Origin: Pseudomonadota bacterium
Lineage (GTDB): Bacteria; Pseudomonadota; Alphaproteobacteria; Rhodobacterales; Rhodobacteraceae
DNA: 40,966 nucleotides
Direction of reading: 5' to 3'
Assembly: GCA_021845805.1 (NCBI GenBank)
Contig: JAJZVD010000029.1
Location: forward strand, 1-40,966
In this document: positions 16,534 to 26,510 of the stretch, in pieces
Position numbering within the stretch: the first letter of the stretch is position 1
Layout of the letters: each line of letters starts with the position of its first letter
Notes under the pieces: model-generated
Database searches by the model: none
Told to the model about the DNA's origin: nothing
What the model saw: the letters and a program-made list of their open reading frames with translations, nothing else
Translations under genes and position numbers: made by a program

Positions 16534-17820
16534 TCAGGCGGTGGCGCGCGCCAGGGCCTGATCCAGGTCGGCGATGATATCGGCGGCGTCCTCGATCCCG
16601 ATCGACAGGCGCAGCACGTTGTCGCCCGCCCCCGCCTTGGCCCTCGCCTCGGGGCTGAGCTGCCGGTGCGTGGTCGAGGCCGAGTGGATCACCAGCGAGC
16701 GCGTGTCGCCCAGGTTTGCCACATGGCTGAACAGCTCCAGCGCGCTGACCATGCGCACACAGGCCTCGTAGCCGCCCTTGATCGCCACGGTAAACAGCGC
16801 CCCCGCCCCGCGCGGGCAGATGCGGGCCACGCGGTGATGATAGGGCGAAGACGGCAGGCCCGCGTAGGTGACGAATTCCACCCGCGGGTCCTTCTCCAGC
16901 CATGCCGCCACCTTCTGTGCGTTCTCGACATGGCGGGCCATGCGCAGGCTCAGCGTCTCGATCCCCATCAGGGTGTAATGCGCGCCCTGCGGGTTCATCG
17001 TCATGCCAAGGTCGCGCAACCCGACGGCGATCGAGTGGAAAGTGAAGGCCATCGGCCCCAGCGCCTCGTGGAACTTCAACCCGTGATAGGCGGGCTCGGG
17101 CGCCGAGAGCGAGGGGAACTTGCCGCTGGCCGACCAGTCGAACTTGCCCGAATCCACCACCGCGCCGCCGGTGACGGTGCCGTTGCCGGTCAGGTATTTC
17201 GTGGTCGAATGCACCACCAGCGTCGCGCCATGCTCGATCGGTCGGCAAAGCCACGGCGTGGCCGAGGTGTTGTCGACGATCAGCGGCAGTCCGACCTTGT
17301 TCGCGACGGCCGCCACCGCGTCCAGATCGGTGATGTAGCCGCCGGGGTTGGCGATCGACTCGCAGAAGATGGCGCGGGTGTTGTCATCGACCGCGGCCTC
17401 CAGCGCGGCGAGGTCGTCGAAGTCGATGAACTTTGCGCTCCAGCCGAACTTGCGGATCGTGTTCGAGAACTGCTGGACCGTGCCGCCATAGAGCCGGGTC
17501 GAGGCCACCACGTTGCAGCCCGGCTGCATCAGCGGGAACAGCGCCATGATCTGCGCCGCGTGGCCTGACGAACAGCAGACCGCACCTGCGCCGCCTTCCA
17601 GCGCCGCGATCCGCTCCCCCAGCGCCGCTACCGTGGGGTTCGTCAGGCGCGAGTAGATGTAGCCCACCTCCTGCAGGTTGAAGAGCGCGGCGGCATGGTC
17701 GGCATCGCGGAACACATAGGCCGTGGTCTGGTAGATCGGCACCTGCCGCGCGCCCGTGGCGGGGTCGGGTCTGGCGCCGGCGTGGATCTGCAGCGTGTCG
17801 AAACCGTAGCTTTTCGTCAT
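16534..17820 (-). CDS. metY: O-acetylhomoserine sulfhydrylase (aminocarboxypropyltransferase)
   Basis: A 428-residue PLP enzyme of the Cys/Met metabolism family. It makes homocysteine from O-acetylhomoserine and sulfide. The N-terminus GFDTLQIHAGARPDPATGARQVPIYQTTAYVF is diagnostic of MetY. The PLP lysine is K208 in VVHSTTKYLTGNGTVTGG, and IVDNTSATPW supplies the cofactor-binding aspartate. The start at 17820 follows GGAGGGAGGA. It could feed methionine to the metK gene elsewhere in this window, but the two are not in one operon. Confidence 0.94.
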   Translation of the reverse strand: MTKSYGFDTLQIHAGARPDPATGARQVPIYQTTAYVFRDADHAAALFNLQEVGYIYSRLTNPTVAALGERIAALEGGAGAVCCSSGHAAQIMALFPLMQPGCNVVASTRLYGGTVQQFSNTIRKFGWSAKFIDFDDLAALEAAVDDNTRAIFCESIANPGGYITDLDAVAAVANKVGLPLIVDNTSATPWLCRPIEHGATLVVHSTTKYLTGNGTVTGGAVVDSGKFDWSASGKFPSLSAPEPAYHGLKFHEALGPMAFTFHSIAVGLRDLGMTMNPQGAHYTLMGIETLSLRMARHVENAQKVAAWLEKDPRVEFVTYAGLPSSPYHHRVARICPRGAGALFTVAIKGGYEACVRMVSALELFSHVANLGDTRSLVIHSASTTHRQLSPEARAKAGAGDNVLRLSIGIEDAADIIADLDQALARATA

Positions 17821-17849
17821 CGGGGGTCCTCCCTCCAGGGTCTGTCGCG

Positions 17850-17878
17850 ACCCTAGGGGATGACCCCGCGGCGCACAA
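17850..17878 (-). promoter_or_regulatory. Predicted metY promoter (TTGTGC-N17-TAGGGT)
   Basis: Read on the minus strand, TTGTGC (17878-17873) is 17 bases from TAGGGT (17855-17850), which ends 29 bases before the metY ATG. The spacing matches the miaB and trmB examples. Confidence 0.5.
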
Positions 17879-17989
17879 CGGTTCAGCGGGGAACGCCCGT
17901 TCCGGCCGGTGGCGTGCCCCGGGAACGGCGGCCTGCCGCCGCCTGCGGGGGCGGAACGTCCGCCCGCGCCGCGCGGCGGCCCCGATTCT

Positions 17990-18967
17990 CTAGCGCAGCC
18001 AGAGCCCTTCGCGTTTCAGCGTGTTGCGGATCATCTGTTCGCGCCGCGGCAGGTCCGCGCGGTCGAAGAGCGCGCGCGCTTTGCGGCCGCGGTTCTGGTA
18101 GATCATGGCCTTCACCGGCTCGAAATCGCGCAGCACGCGGCGCAGGTCCTTGCGGGTGGCGATGCGCTCCAGCAACTCGACCGCCGCATCGCTTTCGCGG
18201 GCATATAGCAGCGGCAAGGCCCGGTAGTGGCACGAGACGGTGCCATCCAGCAGGCCGTCGGGGATCGTGTTGCGCCCGCCGCCGAAGGAATGGATCACCA
18301 GCGGCAGCGCCACCTGGTCCAGCCACGGGTTCAGCGACTGACCCAGAAGCGTCGGCGGCGGGGCGTCGCGGATCCGGGTCGCATAGTCCAGATAGCGCGC
18401 GCCGAATGCCGCGGGATCGGCGTGAAAAAACCAGCCTGCGTTGAAATAGAGATAGCGCCGCCAGTATTCATCCGGTTCGGACAGATCCAGAGAGGATTGG
18501 TAATCCAGCGAAAACAGGTCGTAGAGGCTTTTCCAGATGTCGCCGTAGCCAGGGCCGTAAGGTTCGATTTGTGGCCATGTCCCTTCCCGTTTCAGCGAGG
18601 CGGTGGGGCGGATGAAGTCGAAGGGCACCTGCGACAGCGGCGACAGGATCAGCGTGTCGGTGTCGAAGAACACGAAGGGTTCGCCCGGCGGCAGGGCGGC
18701 CAGCGCCTCGATCTTGTTGCCGTGGGGGTAGCTGTCGCCGAAGGCGCGGCTCTCGAAGGGCACGATGGTCGCGCCAAGGTCGGCCAGAAGCCCGCGCACC
18801 GCCGGATCGCTGATGCGCGGATCGGCTTTCCAGCGGGGGCCGGGCTGTGGCTCGGCCAGGTAGAGGCGGGCGCCGGGGCTGGTTTCGGCAAGGCTCGCGG
18901 CCAGCAGCACGGCCTCGTACTGCAACCGCCCGCCCTGCACGACGGCCAGGATGTTCGGCGCCGCCAT
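17990..18967 (-). CDS. GT-A-fold glycosyltransferase-like protein, unknown substrate
   Basis: A 325-residue soluble protein. The N-terminus (NILAVVQGGRLQYEAVLLAASLAE) and the DxD-type motif FVFFDTDTLIL (D102 and D104) resemble a nucleotide-diphospho-sugar transferase fold of the GT8/GT-A kind. Later landmarks are YFNAGWFFHADPAAFG, LNPWLDQVALPLVI and a conserved-looking His/Gly segment IHSFGGGRNTI. There is no signal peptide or membrane helix. The start lies two bases after the stop of ddaH, so it must be translated from the same mRNA. I cannot name the acceptor or sugar. Confidence 0.65.
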   Translation of the reverse strand: MAAPNILAVVQGGRLQYEAVLLAASLAETSPGARLYLAEPQPGPRWKADPRISDPAVRGLLADLGATIVPFESRAFGDSYPHGNKIEALAALPPGEPFVFFDTDTLILSPLSQVPFDFIRPTASLKREGTWPQIEPYGPGYGDIWKSLYDLFSLDYQSSLDLSEPDEYWRRYLYFNAGWFFHADPAAFGARYLDYATRIRDAPPPTLLGQSLNPWLDQVALPLVIHSFGGGRNTIPDGLLDGTVSCHYRALPLLYARESDAAVELLERIATRKDLRRVLRDFEPVKAMIYQNRGRKARALFDRADLPRREQMIRNTLKREGLWLR

Positions 18968-18969
18968 CC

Positions 18970-19764
18970 CTAGCCCTTGGGCGTGAAGCGCAGGCTCAGG
19001 CAGGACATGCCGCCATCAAGCTTGGCGCATTCGCTGTTTCCGATCTCGACCACGTCATAGCCATGCGCGCGCAGCCGTTCGGCGGTGCGGGGGAAGCCCG
19101 CGGGCATCAGCACGATGTCGTTGAACCGGATCGCGTTGGCGCAGGCGTCCTCGCCCTCGGCGGTATGGATCACCCGGTAGTTGGCGAAACAGCCCGAGGC
19201 CGCAAGCCGCGGGGTCGACAGGATCGTGTCCGCGTCCAGCAGCGAACAGTCGGTCTTGAAGTGCAGCACGCCCGGCGGGGTCTGCACCTCGCGCACCACA
19301 TGGCCCCAGCGCGCGACAAGGCGCGTCAGTTCCGCGATCCCCTTTGCGTCGGTGCGCGCCGAGCGGCCGACCAGGATTTCGCGCTCCGTGGTCAGGATGT
19401 CGCCGCCCTCGATGGTGCCGGGGCCGGCGATCTCGACCACCTCGGCATAAAGCGTGCGCAGCGTAGGGGCCATTTCGGCGGCCTCGCCCAGCCGGGTCGG
19501 GGCGCCGGGGCGCATCACCACCGCGCCTTCGGGCAGGCAGAGCGCCGTATCCTCGACAAACACCGAATCCGGATAGTCCGTCAGCGGTGACAGCTCGATC
19601 ACCGTCGCGCCGGTCGAGCGCAGCGCCGCGATGTAGTGGGCGTGATGCTGCTGCATCAGGCCAAGGTCGGGTGTGCCGGTATCGATGGCGCGCAGCCCGT
19701 CGACGATCGAGGCCGCGGGCGCGCGCGTGATGGCGTGGGTGAAGCGAAAGGAACGTTCGGTCAT
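18970..19764 (-). CDS. ddaH: N(G),N(G)-dimethylarginine dimethylaminohydrolase
   Basis: A 264-residue amidinotransferase-fold enzyme that hydrolyses methylated arginines to citrulline and methylamines; arginine deiminase-like relatives are the alternative. Catalytic elements are present: SVFVEDTALCL (Asp/Glu loop), His in PGVLHFKTDCSLLD, and the nucleophile C255 in KLDGGMSCLSLRF. Substrate-site segments GTIEGGDIL and NAIRFNDIVLMP also fit DDAH. I chose the ATG at 19764; a GTG four codons upstream (19776) is possible, and neither has a strong ribosome site. It is coupled to the downstream GT-A-like gene with a two-base gap. Confidence 0.85.
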   Translation of the reverse strand: MTERSFRFTHAITRAPAASIVDGLRAIDTGTPDLGLMQQHHAHYIAALRSTGATVIELSPLTDYPDSVFVEDTALCLPEGAVVMRPGAPTRLGEAAEMAPTLRTLYAEVVEIAGPGTIEGGDILTTEREILVGRSARTDAKGIAELTRLVARWGHVVREVQTPPGVLHFKTDCSLLDADTILSTPRLAASGCFANYRVIHTAEGEDACANAIRFNDIVLMPAGFPRTAERLRAHGYDVVEIGNSECAKLDGGMSCLSLRFTPKG

Positions 19765-19898
19765 TCTGCGGTCCACTGTCAGGGTTGCCCATGGGTAGCC
19801 GCTTGCCGCCGCTGCGTCGAGGCCCCCGCTTGCTCCGGATCAAGGCGCGCGGGTGCGGATCGGTGCAATACCGACTCATGTTGCAACGGGAGGCTGCC

Positions 19899-20228
19899 AT
19901 GAAGACCGAATCGAACCCCGCCCTGGCTGATCTGTCGCGCCTCGGGCTTGGGGCCGCCGCTTGGTCGGGGGCTGCCGCGCTTGGCACGATCACCGCGCTT
20001 GCACAGGAGATGACACGGTTCCTGACCGACCGCTTTGCCGCCGATCTGGCGTTGCAGAACGACCTGCTGGCCTGCCGCGATCCCGCCAGCCTCCAGGAGG
20101 TTCAGATGCGCTTCGTCACCGACGCGATGGCGGATTATGTGGCCGCGGCGGCACGGATGGCGCAGCTTGGCGTGGGCGTTGCCGCTGCCACGTCGCACCA
20201 TCGCGCCAAGGACAACGGGCCGGTCTGA
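19899..20228 (+). CDS. Phasin-family protein
   Basis: A 109-residue, entirely helical protein with heptad-like Ala/Leu spacing. The segment RFAADLALQNDLLACRDPASLQEVQMRFVTDAMADYVAAAARMAQL matches phasin family proteins, which coat polyhydroxyalkanoate granules or act as related small amphipathic proteins. The ATG at 19899 follows ACGGGAGG. No PHA synthase gene is nearby. Its stop is five bases from the convergent oxyR stop. Confidence 0.75.
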   Translation: MKTESNPALADLSRLGLGAAAWSGAAALGTITALAQEMTRFLTDRFAADLALQNDLLACRDPASLQEVQMRFVTDAMADYVAAAARMAQLGVGVAAATSHHRAKDNGPV

Positions 20229-20233
20229 CCCGG

Positions 20234-21139
20234 TCAATCGGTCGGATGCAGACCGCGGGCCGCGTCGCGCACGACTTCGGCGATCTGGCGCAGCTGCTGC
20301 GCCAGCGGGTTCGTGCGCCGCCAGACCATCCCGATGGTCCGGCTGGGCCGGACCGCGCCGAAGCGGGTGACCGAAACGCTGGCCGAGCGGGTTTCGACCC
20401 CCACCGCCATGTCGGGGATCAGCGTCACCCCGATGCCCGCCGCGACCATCTGCACCAGCGTGGACAGCGAACTTGCGTCCAGCAATTCGCGCGGGGGGCC
20501 CGCGGGCAGGTTGCAGAACGACAGCGCCTGGTCGCGGAAGCAGTGCCCTTCTTCCAGCAGGAGAAGCCGCATCTCGCGCAGCGTTTCGCGGTCGGGTACG
20601 GGTTTGCCCGCGTCCTCGGCCGGGCGGACCAGCACGAAGTCCTCGGAGAACAGGGCGACTTCGGTCAGGGCCGGTTCTGACACGGGCAGCGCCACGATGG
20701 CGGTATCAAGCCGCCCTTCGGCCAGTTCCTGCAGCAGCTTGGGGGTGACCGTCTCGCGGATGTGCAGGTCCAGCCCGGCATGTTCGCGCGACAGGCTGGC
20801 GATGACGGTGGGCAGCAGGTAGGGCGCCACCGTCGGGATCACCCCGATCCGGAGCCGCCCGGCCAGCCGGTCGCCCGCCGCGCGCGCCAGATCGCCCAGT
20901 TCGTCGACCGCGCGCAGGATGTCGCGCACCCGGCGGGCGAAGGCTTCGCCCAGGCTGGTCAGCCGCACCTGCCGCGTGCCGCGCTCTAACAGCGGGGTGC
21001 CCAGCGTCTCTTCCAGCTCCCGGATCTGCATCGACAATGCGGGTTGCGAAATCGCGCAATCCTCAGCCGCCCGGCCGAAGTGGCCATGCCGCGAGAGGGC
21101 CTCGAAATAGCGCAACTGCCGCAGGGTGAGGTTCATCAT
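20234..21139 (-). CDS. oxyR: Hydrogen-peroxide sensor OxyR (LysR family)
   Basis: A 301-residue LysR-type activator. The N-terminal helix-turn-helix is LRQLRYFEALSRHGHFGRAAEDCAISQPALSMQIRELEETLG. The peroxide-sensing cysteines are both present in EEGHCFRDQALSFCN, at C200 and C209 from the ATG at 21139. If the second ATG (21136) is used they become C199/C208, the same numbers as in E. coli OxyR. It is divergent from katG, its expected target. Neither start has a strong ribosome site. Confidence 0.93.
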   Translation of the reverse strand: MMNLTLRQLRYFEALSRHGHFGRAAEDCAISQPALSMQIRELEETLGTPLLERGTRQVRLTSLGEAFARRVRDILRAVDELGDLARAAGDRLAGRLRIGVIPTVAPYLLPTVIASLSREHAGLDLHIRETVTPKLLQELAEGRLDTAIVALPVSEPALTEVALFSEDFVLVRPAEDAGKPVPDRETLREMRLLLLEEGHCFRDQALSFCNLPAGPPRELLDASSLSTLVQMVAAGIGVTLIPDMAVGVETRSASVSVTRFGAVRPSRTIGMVWRRTNPLAQQLRQIAEVVRDAARGLHPTD

Positions 21140-21198
21140 AATTTCAGCTTATCATCACAATCAGGAAATCGAACTTAAACTAATCGTATCGCTTTGCT
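21137..21198. promoter_or_regulatory. oxyR-katG divergent promoter region, candidate OxyR site
   Basis: This AT-rich patch is conspicuous in an otherwise GC-rich region. It contains repeated ATCA/ATCG quartets (TTATCATCACAATCAGGAAA, then AATCGAACTTAAACTAATCG) at roughly helical spacing. It lies between the divergent oxyR and katG starts, where OxyR would bind. I could not fit the full E. coli consensus, so the exact site is uncertain. Confidence 0.4.
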
Positions 21199-21200
21199 AG

Positions 21201-23489
<2,289 letters not shown>

Positions 23490-23510
23490 CGGTGGCCGAC
23501 TGACACGAAG

Positions 23511-23549
23511 GGGGGCGGTGCCAGCGATGGTGCCGCCCCCTTTTCTTTC
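23511..23549 (+). terminator. Intrinsic terminator of katG
   Basis: GGGGGCGGTGCC (23511-23522) and GGTGCCGCCCCC (23529-23540) form a 12-bp stem with two G-U pairs and a 6-base loop, followed by TTTTCTTTC. It lies 21 bases after the katG stop. From here to the tRNA end at 23704 I see no gene. Confidence 0.85.
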
Positions 23550-23703
23550 ATCCCGAAAGGCAGGCTGCCGGTCAGGATGCGGGCTGCCAAGCCCTTGACG
23601 GGGCACAGGGAACTGGGTGCTGAAGAGGATGGCGCATGCGCTTGTGGAAGCTGCGGCGCAGCGTCGGCTCTGCGCGCGGTGTCCACCATGTCACGGGGGT
23701 GAA

Positions 23704-23787
23704 TGGTGGGCGACCCTGGAATCGAACCAGGCGTGGGTCTCCCCGGCGGAGTTACAGTCCGCTGCCGCACCTTGCAGCCCGTCGCCC
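23704..23787 (-). tRNA. tRNA-Tyr (GTA anticodon)
   Basis: The minus strand folds fully as a class II tRNA. The acceptor is GGGCGAC/GTCGCCC, the D stem GCTG/CGGC (one U-G pair), the anticodon stem GCGGA/TCCGC with loop CTGTAAC, and the T arm CCTGG-TTCGATT-CCAGG. The anticodon is GTA. A 14-base variable arm (GGG-AGA-CCC hairpin) is as expected for bacterial tRNA-Tyr. The discriminator is A, and CCA is encoded. Confidence 0.95.
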
Positions 23788-23797
23788 GACGCCGGGG

Positions 23798-23826
23798 GGA
23801 ATATCGAACCCCCCGGGGGGCGTCAA
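23798..23826 (-). promoter_or_regulatory. Predicted tRNA-Tyr promoter with palindromic spacer
   Basis: On the minus strand TTGACG (23826-23821) is 17 bases from TATTCC (23803-23798), and the tRNA 5' end follows 10 bases after the -10 box. The spacer contains the perfect 12-base palindrome CCCCCCGGGGGG. Confidence 0.6.
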
Positions 23827-23906
23827 GCGGGATTGTGTCGATGGATCGAGCCTCTTGCACCCCGCGCCCGCAACACGCATGGTGCGCCCCTGTCCGGGAG
23901 ACTGCC

Positions 23907-24689
23907 ATGAAGAAACCCGCCTGGGTGATCGAGAAGGAACGCAGCAAGCGCGCCGCCGCGGCCGAGACCGTGTGGCTCTTTGGCCTGCATGCGGTGCGAG
24001 ATGCGCTGATGAACCCGGCGCGCGAAAAGCTGCGGCTGGTGCTGACCAAGAACGCCGCCGACAAGCTGGGCGAGGCGATCGCGGCGGGCGGGCTCGAGCC
24101 CGAGATCGTCGATCCGCGCAAGTTCTCGGTGCCGATCGACGAAGGCTCGGTGCATCAGGGCGCGGCGCTGGAAGCCAAGCCGCTGGACTGGGGCGGGCTG
24201 GAGGACGTGTGCGCTGCGGGCGCGGGCAAGCCGCTGGTCGTGCTGCTGGACCGGGTGACGGACCCGCACAACGTGGGCGCCGTGCTGCGCTCGGCCGAGG
24301 TGTTCGGGGCGCGCGCCGTGATCGCGCCGCGCCACCACGCGGCGCCGGAAACCGGGGCGCTGGCCAAGGCCGCCTCGGGGGCGCTGGAACGGCAGCCCTA
24401 CCTGCGGGTCACCAACCTGTCGGATGCGATGGTCAGCCTGCGCGAGATGGGCTACTGGCTGATCGGGCTTGACGGTCAGGCCGCCGAGACGCTGCCCGCG
24501 GCGCTGGCCGCGGCGGGGACACGGGCCGTGGGCCTTGTGATGGGGGCCGAGGGGCCGGGCCTGCGCGAAAAGACCCGGGAGACCTGCGACAGCCTGGCCC
24601 GCATCCCGTTTTCGGGCGAATTCGGCTCGCTCAACGTGTCGAACGCGGCAGCCGTCGCGCTCTATGCCGCGACGGTGCACGGCGGATGA
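23907..24689 (+). CDS. rlmB: 23S rRNA (guanosine-2'-O-)-methyltransferase RlmB (TrmH/SpoU family)
   Basis: A 260-residue SPOUT methyltransferase. The N-terminal substrate-binding domain (VWLFGLHAVRDALMNPAREKLRLVLT) leads to the knotted SAM-binding domain with its three motifs: LDRVTDPHNVGAVLRSAEVFGA, LVMGAEGPGLR and SGEFGSLNVSNAAAVALY. These fit RlmB, which methylates G2251 in the ribosomal P site; other TrmH-family activities cannot be excluded. The start at 23907 gives MKKPAWVIEKERSKRAA. It is divergent from the tRNA-Tyr gene. Confidence 0.9.
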   Translation: MKKPAWVIEKERSKRAAAAETVWLFGLHAVRDALMNPAREKLRLVLTKNAADKLGEAIAAGGLEPEIVDPRKFSVPIDEGSVHQGAALEAKPLDWGGLEDVCAAGAGKPLVVLLDRVTDPHNVGAVLRSAEVFGARAVIAPRHHAAPETGALAKAASGALERQPYLRVTNLSDAMVSLREMGYWLIGLDGQAAETLPAALAAAGTRAVGLVMGAEGPGLREKTRETCDSLARIPFSGEFGSLNVSNAAAVALYAATVHGG

Positions 24690-24870
24690 GCGCCCAGGCG
24701 TTCATGCAATTTTCACAGCTTTGCGACAGGCTCTTCCGTAGCAGCGTTTCGTACCTATCTCTCTTGGCAGGAGATGCAGGTCCGGAACCCCTGCGTTTCG
24801 ATGCACTGTCCCTCGTTCCGCACCTTGCGCCCGGTCCCTCAGGCCCGGGCGCTTTTTCTTGGGGCCGTCC
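24690..24870 (+). ncRNA. Structured leader or small RNA ending in a terminator
   Basis: The 181 bases between rlmB and the CoA-binding gene contain a GCAGG/CCTGC hairpin (24776-24794) and the terminator below. The T-run ends only 10 bases before the next ATG. It could be a 3' UTR of rlmB, a free small RNA of about 90-150 bases, or an attenuated leader of the CoA-binding gene. The GCAGGTCCGGAA stretch recalls SRP RNA, but the rest of that RNA's conserved loop is missing. No clear promoter could be chosen. Confidence 0.35.
24827..24860 (+). terminator. Intrinsic terminator just upstream of the CoA-binding gene
   Basis: GCGCCCGG (24827-24834) and CCGGGCGC (24845-24852) form a perfect 8-bp stem with a 10-base loop, followed at once by TTTTTCTT (24853-24860). 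It is a textbook intrinsic terminator. It is 137 bases past the rlmB stop and 10 bases before the next start codon. Confidence 0.85.
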
Positions 24871-25290
24871 ATGACCTATCCCGATGCGCTGCTGCGGCAG
24901 GTGTTCACGCGGACCAAGGTGATCGCCGTCGCGGGGTTTTCACCGAACCCGGCACGGCCCAGCCATTATGTGGCGCAGTTCCTGCAACAGGCGGGCTATC
25001 GGGTGATTCCGGTCAACCCGGGCCATGCCGGGGAAACCCATCTGGGCGAGCGGGTGCGCGCGACGCTGGCCGACATCGACGAGCCGGTCGACATGCTGGA
25101 CATCTTCCGCCGCTCGGACGCGGTGCCTGCCCTGGTGGCCGAGGCGCTGGCCCACCTGCCGGGGCTGTCCACGATCTGGATGCAGCTTGGCGTGGAACAT
25201 GCGGGCGCCGCTGCCGAAGCCGAGGCGCGCGGGATCACCGTGATCCAGAACCGCTGCCCGAAGATCGAGTATCCGCGCCTATTCGGCTGA
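24871..25290 (+). CDS. CoA-binding (YccU-type) Rossmann protein
   Basis: A 139-residue single-domain CoA_binding protein. The glycine-rich nucleotide loop is [22 protein letters not shown], followed by [27 protein letters not shown] and a C-terminal [14 protein letters not shown] that is conserved in YccU/PA-type relatives. The biological role of these proteins is not established. The ATG at 24871 follows a GGGG stretch directly after the terminator T-run, so expression may depend on readthrough. Its last 12 bases overlap the end of convergent hisE. Confidence 0.88.
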   Translation: MTYPDALLRQVFTRTKVIAVAGFSPNPARPSHYVAQFLQQAGYRVIPVNPGHAGETHLGERVRATLADIDEPVDMLDIFRRSDAVPALVAEALAHLPGLSTIWMQLGVEHAGAAAEAEARGITVIQNRCPKIEYPRLFG

Positions 25291-25608
25291 CCCCGCGCCG
25301 CCCCGCGCGGCCTTCTCGGCCAACCCCGACGTGCCCTCGCGCCGGTCAAGCTCGGCCAGCACGTCGGCCAGCGCGACATCGCGCGCGGCCAGCATCACCA
25401 GCAGGTGATAGAGCACGTCCGCCGCCTCGGCCGTCAGCCGGGCGCGGTCGCCCTTCACCGCCTCGATGATCGCCTCGACCGCCTCTTCGCCGAACTTCTC
25501 GGCGCATTTCTCGGGGCCCTTGGCAAACAGCTTCGCCGTCCAGGATGTGTCCGGGTCGGCACCCTTGCGGGCGGCGATGGTTGCGGCGAGCCGTTCGAGC
25601 GTGGTCAT
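25279..25608 (-). CDS. hisE: Phosphoribosyl-ATP pyrophosphatase
   Basis: A 109-residue HisE that hydrolyses phosphoribosyl-ATP to phosphoribosyl-AMP, step 2 of histidine synthesis. MazG-like metal-binding helices are visible: [21 protein letters not shown] and [17 protein letters not shown]. It is the stand-alone type, not fused to HisI. The ATG overlaps the hisF stop by four bases, and its 3' end overlaps the convergent CoA-binding gene by 12 bases. Confidence 0.95.
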   Translation of the reverse strand: MTTLERLAATIAARKGADPDTSWTAKLFAKGPEKCAEKFGEEAVEAIIEAVKGDRARLTAEAADVLYHLLVMLAARDVALADVLAELDRREGTSGLAEKAARGGAGSAE

Positions 25609-26366
25609 GTCAGCCTCATCGGGATGCCCGCGGCGGCCATGTGGGCCTTCGCCTGGCCGATGGTGAAGGTGCCGAAATGGAAGATCGAGGCGGCCAGCAC
25701 CGCCGAGGCGCCGCCCACCTTCACCCCCTCGACCAGATGGTCGAGCGTGCCGACCCCGCCCGAGGCGATCACCGGGATCGGAACCGCGTCGACCACCGCC
25801 CGGGTCAGCGGCAGGTTGAACCCGGCCTTGGTTCCGTCGCGGTCCATCGAGGTCAGCAGGATCTCGCCCGCGCCCTTGGCCGCCACGGTCCGGGCGAAGT
25901 CCACCGCGTCGATGCCGGTGGGCTTGCGCCCGCCATGCGTGAAGATTTCCCATTTGCCGGGGGCCACGGTCTTGGCATCGATCGCCACCACGATGCACTG
26001 GCTGCCGAAGCGGTCGGCGGCCTCGGCCACCACGTCGGGGTTGGCCACGGCTGCGGAATTGAAGCTGACCTTGTCGGCCCCCGCCAGCAGCAGCGCGCGC
26101 ACGTCGTGATGGCTGCGCACCCCGCCCCCGACGGTCAGCGGCATGAAGCACTGTTCGGCTGTGCGCGTCACGAGGTCGAACATCGTGCCGCGGTTCTCGT
26201 GGGTGGCGTGGATGTCGAGAAAGCAGAGCTCATCCGCGCCGGCGGCGTCATAGGCGCGTGCGGCTTCCACCGGGTCGCCCGCGTCGCGCAGGTCGACGAA
26301 ATTGACACCCTTGACCACGCGGCCATCGGCCACGTCAAGGCAGGGGATCAGGCGGGTCTTCAGCAT
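25605..26366 (-). CDS. hisF: Imidazole glycerol phosphate synthase cyclase subunit
   Basis: A 253-residue (beta/alpha)8 barrel that, with HisH, makes imidazole glycerol phosphate and AICAR from PRFAR. Catalytic aspartates lie in [14 protein letters not shown] (D11) and VVAIDAKTV. Phosphate-binding motifs LTVGGGVRS and VIASGGVG are present. The ATG at 26366 has GAGG upstream. HisH, its partner, is not in the window. The gene follows hisA after a 144-base gap that holds a hairpin repeat element. Confidence 0.96.
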   Translation of the reverse strand: MLKTRLIPCLDVADGRVVKGVNFVDLRDAGDPVEAARAYDAAGADELCFLDIHATHENRGTMFDLVTRTAEQCFMPLTVGGGVRSHHDVRALLLAGADKVSFNSAAVANPDVVAEAADRFGSQCIVVAIDAKTVAPGKWEIFTHGGRKPTGIDAVDFARTVAAKGAGEILLTSMDRDGTKAGFNLPLTRAVVDAVPIPVIASGGVGTLDHLVEGVKVGGASAVLAASIFHFGTFTIGQAKAHMAAAGIPMRLT

Positions 26367-26416
26367 CGGGGCACCTCTTGCGCGCCCTAGGTAGCGATTG
26401 TGAGGCCCTGGGGGAA

Positions 26417-26486
26417 GGGGGCTGTCTGCCCCCTCTGCGGCTGCGCCGCATTCACCCCCGAGGATATTTGGGCCAGCGAGACAGAA
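26417..26486 (+). repeat. Intergenic hairpin element, copy 1
   Basis: The element begins with a GGGGGC-TGTCT-GCCCCC hairpin (26417-26433), continues through a variable spacer, then the core CCCCCGAGGATATTTG (26455-26470), and ends with AGACAGAA (26479-26486). A second copy lies at 37358-37405. It sits between hisA and hisF and is antisense to their transcription. Confidence 0.65.
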
Positions 26487-26510
26487 GGCAGGGGGCGCCG
26501 CGGGCGCAGC

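Noticed and set aside
23617-23910. Short plus-strand frames over the tRNA-Tyr gene
   Set aside because: They run through the antisense of a fully foldable tRNA and its promoter.
24776-24794. Possible 4.5S/SRP RNA because of GCAGGTCCGGAA
   Set aside because: The conserved continuation of the SRP domain IV loop is missing and the surrounding bases do not form the long SRP hairpin.
24686-24874. 62-codon frame overlapping the rlmB stop in ATGA
   Set aside because: It would be translated through the terminator stem and T-run and has no domain; more likely untranslated leader or 3' UTR.
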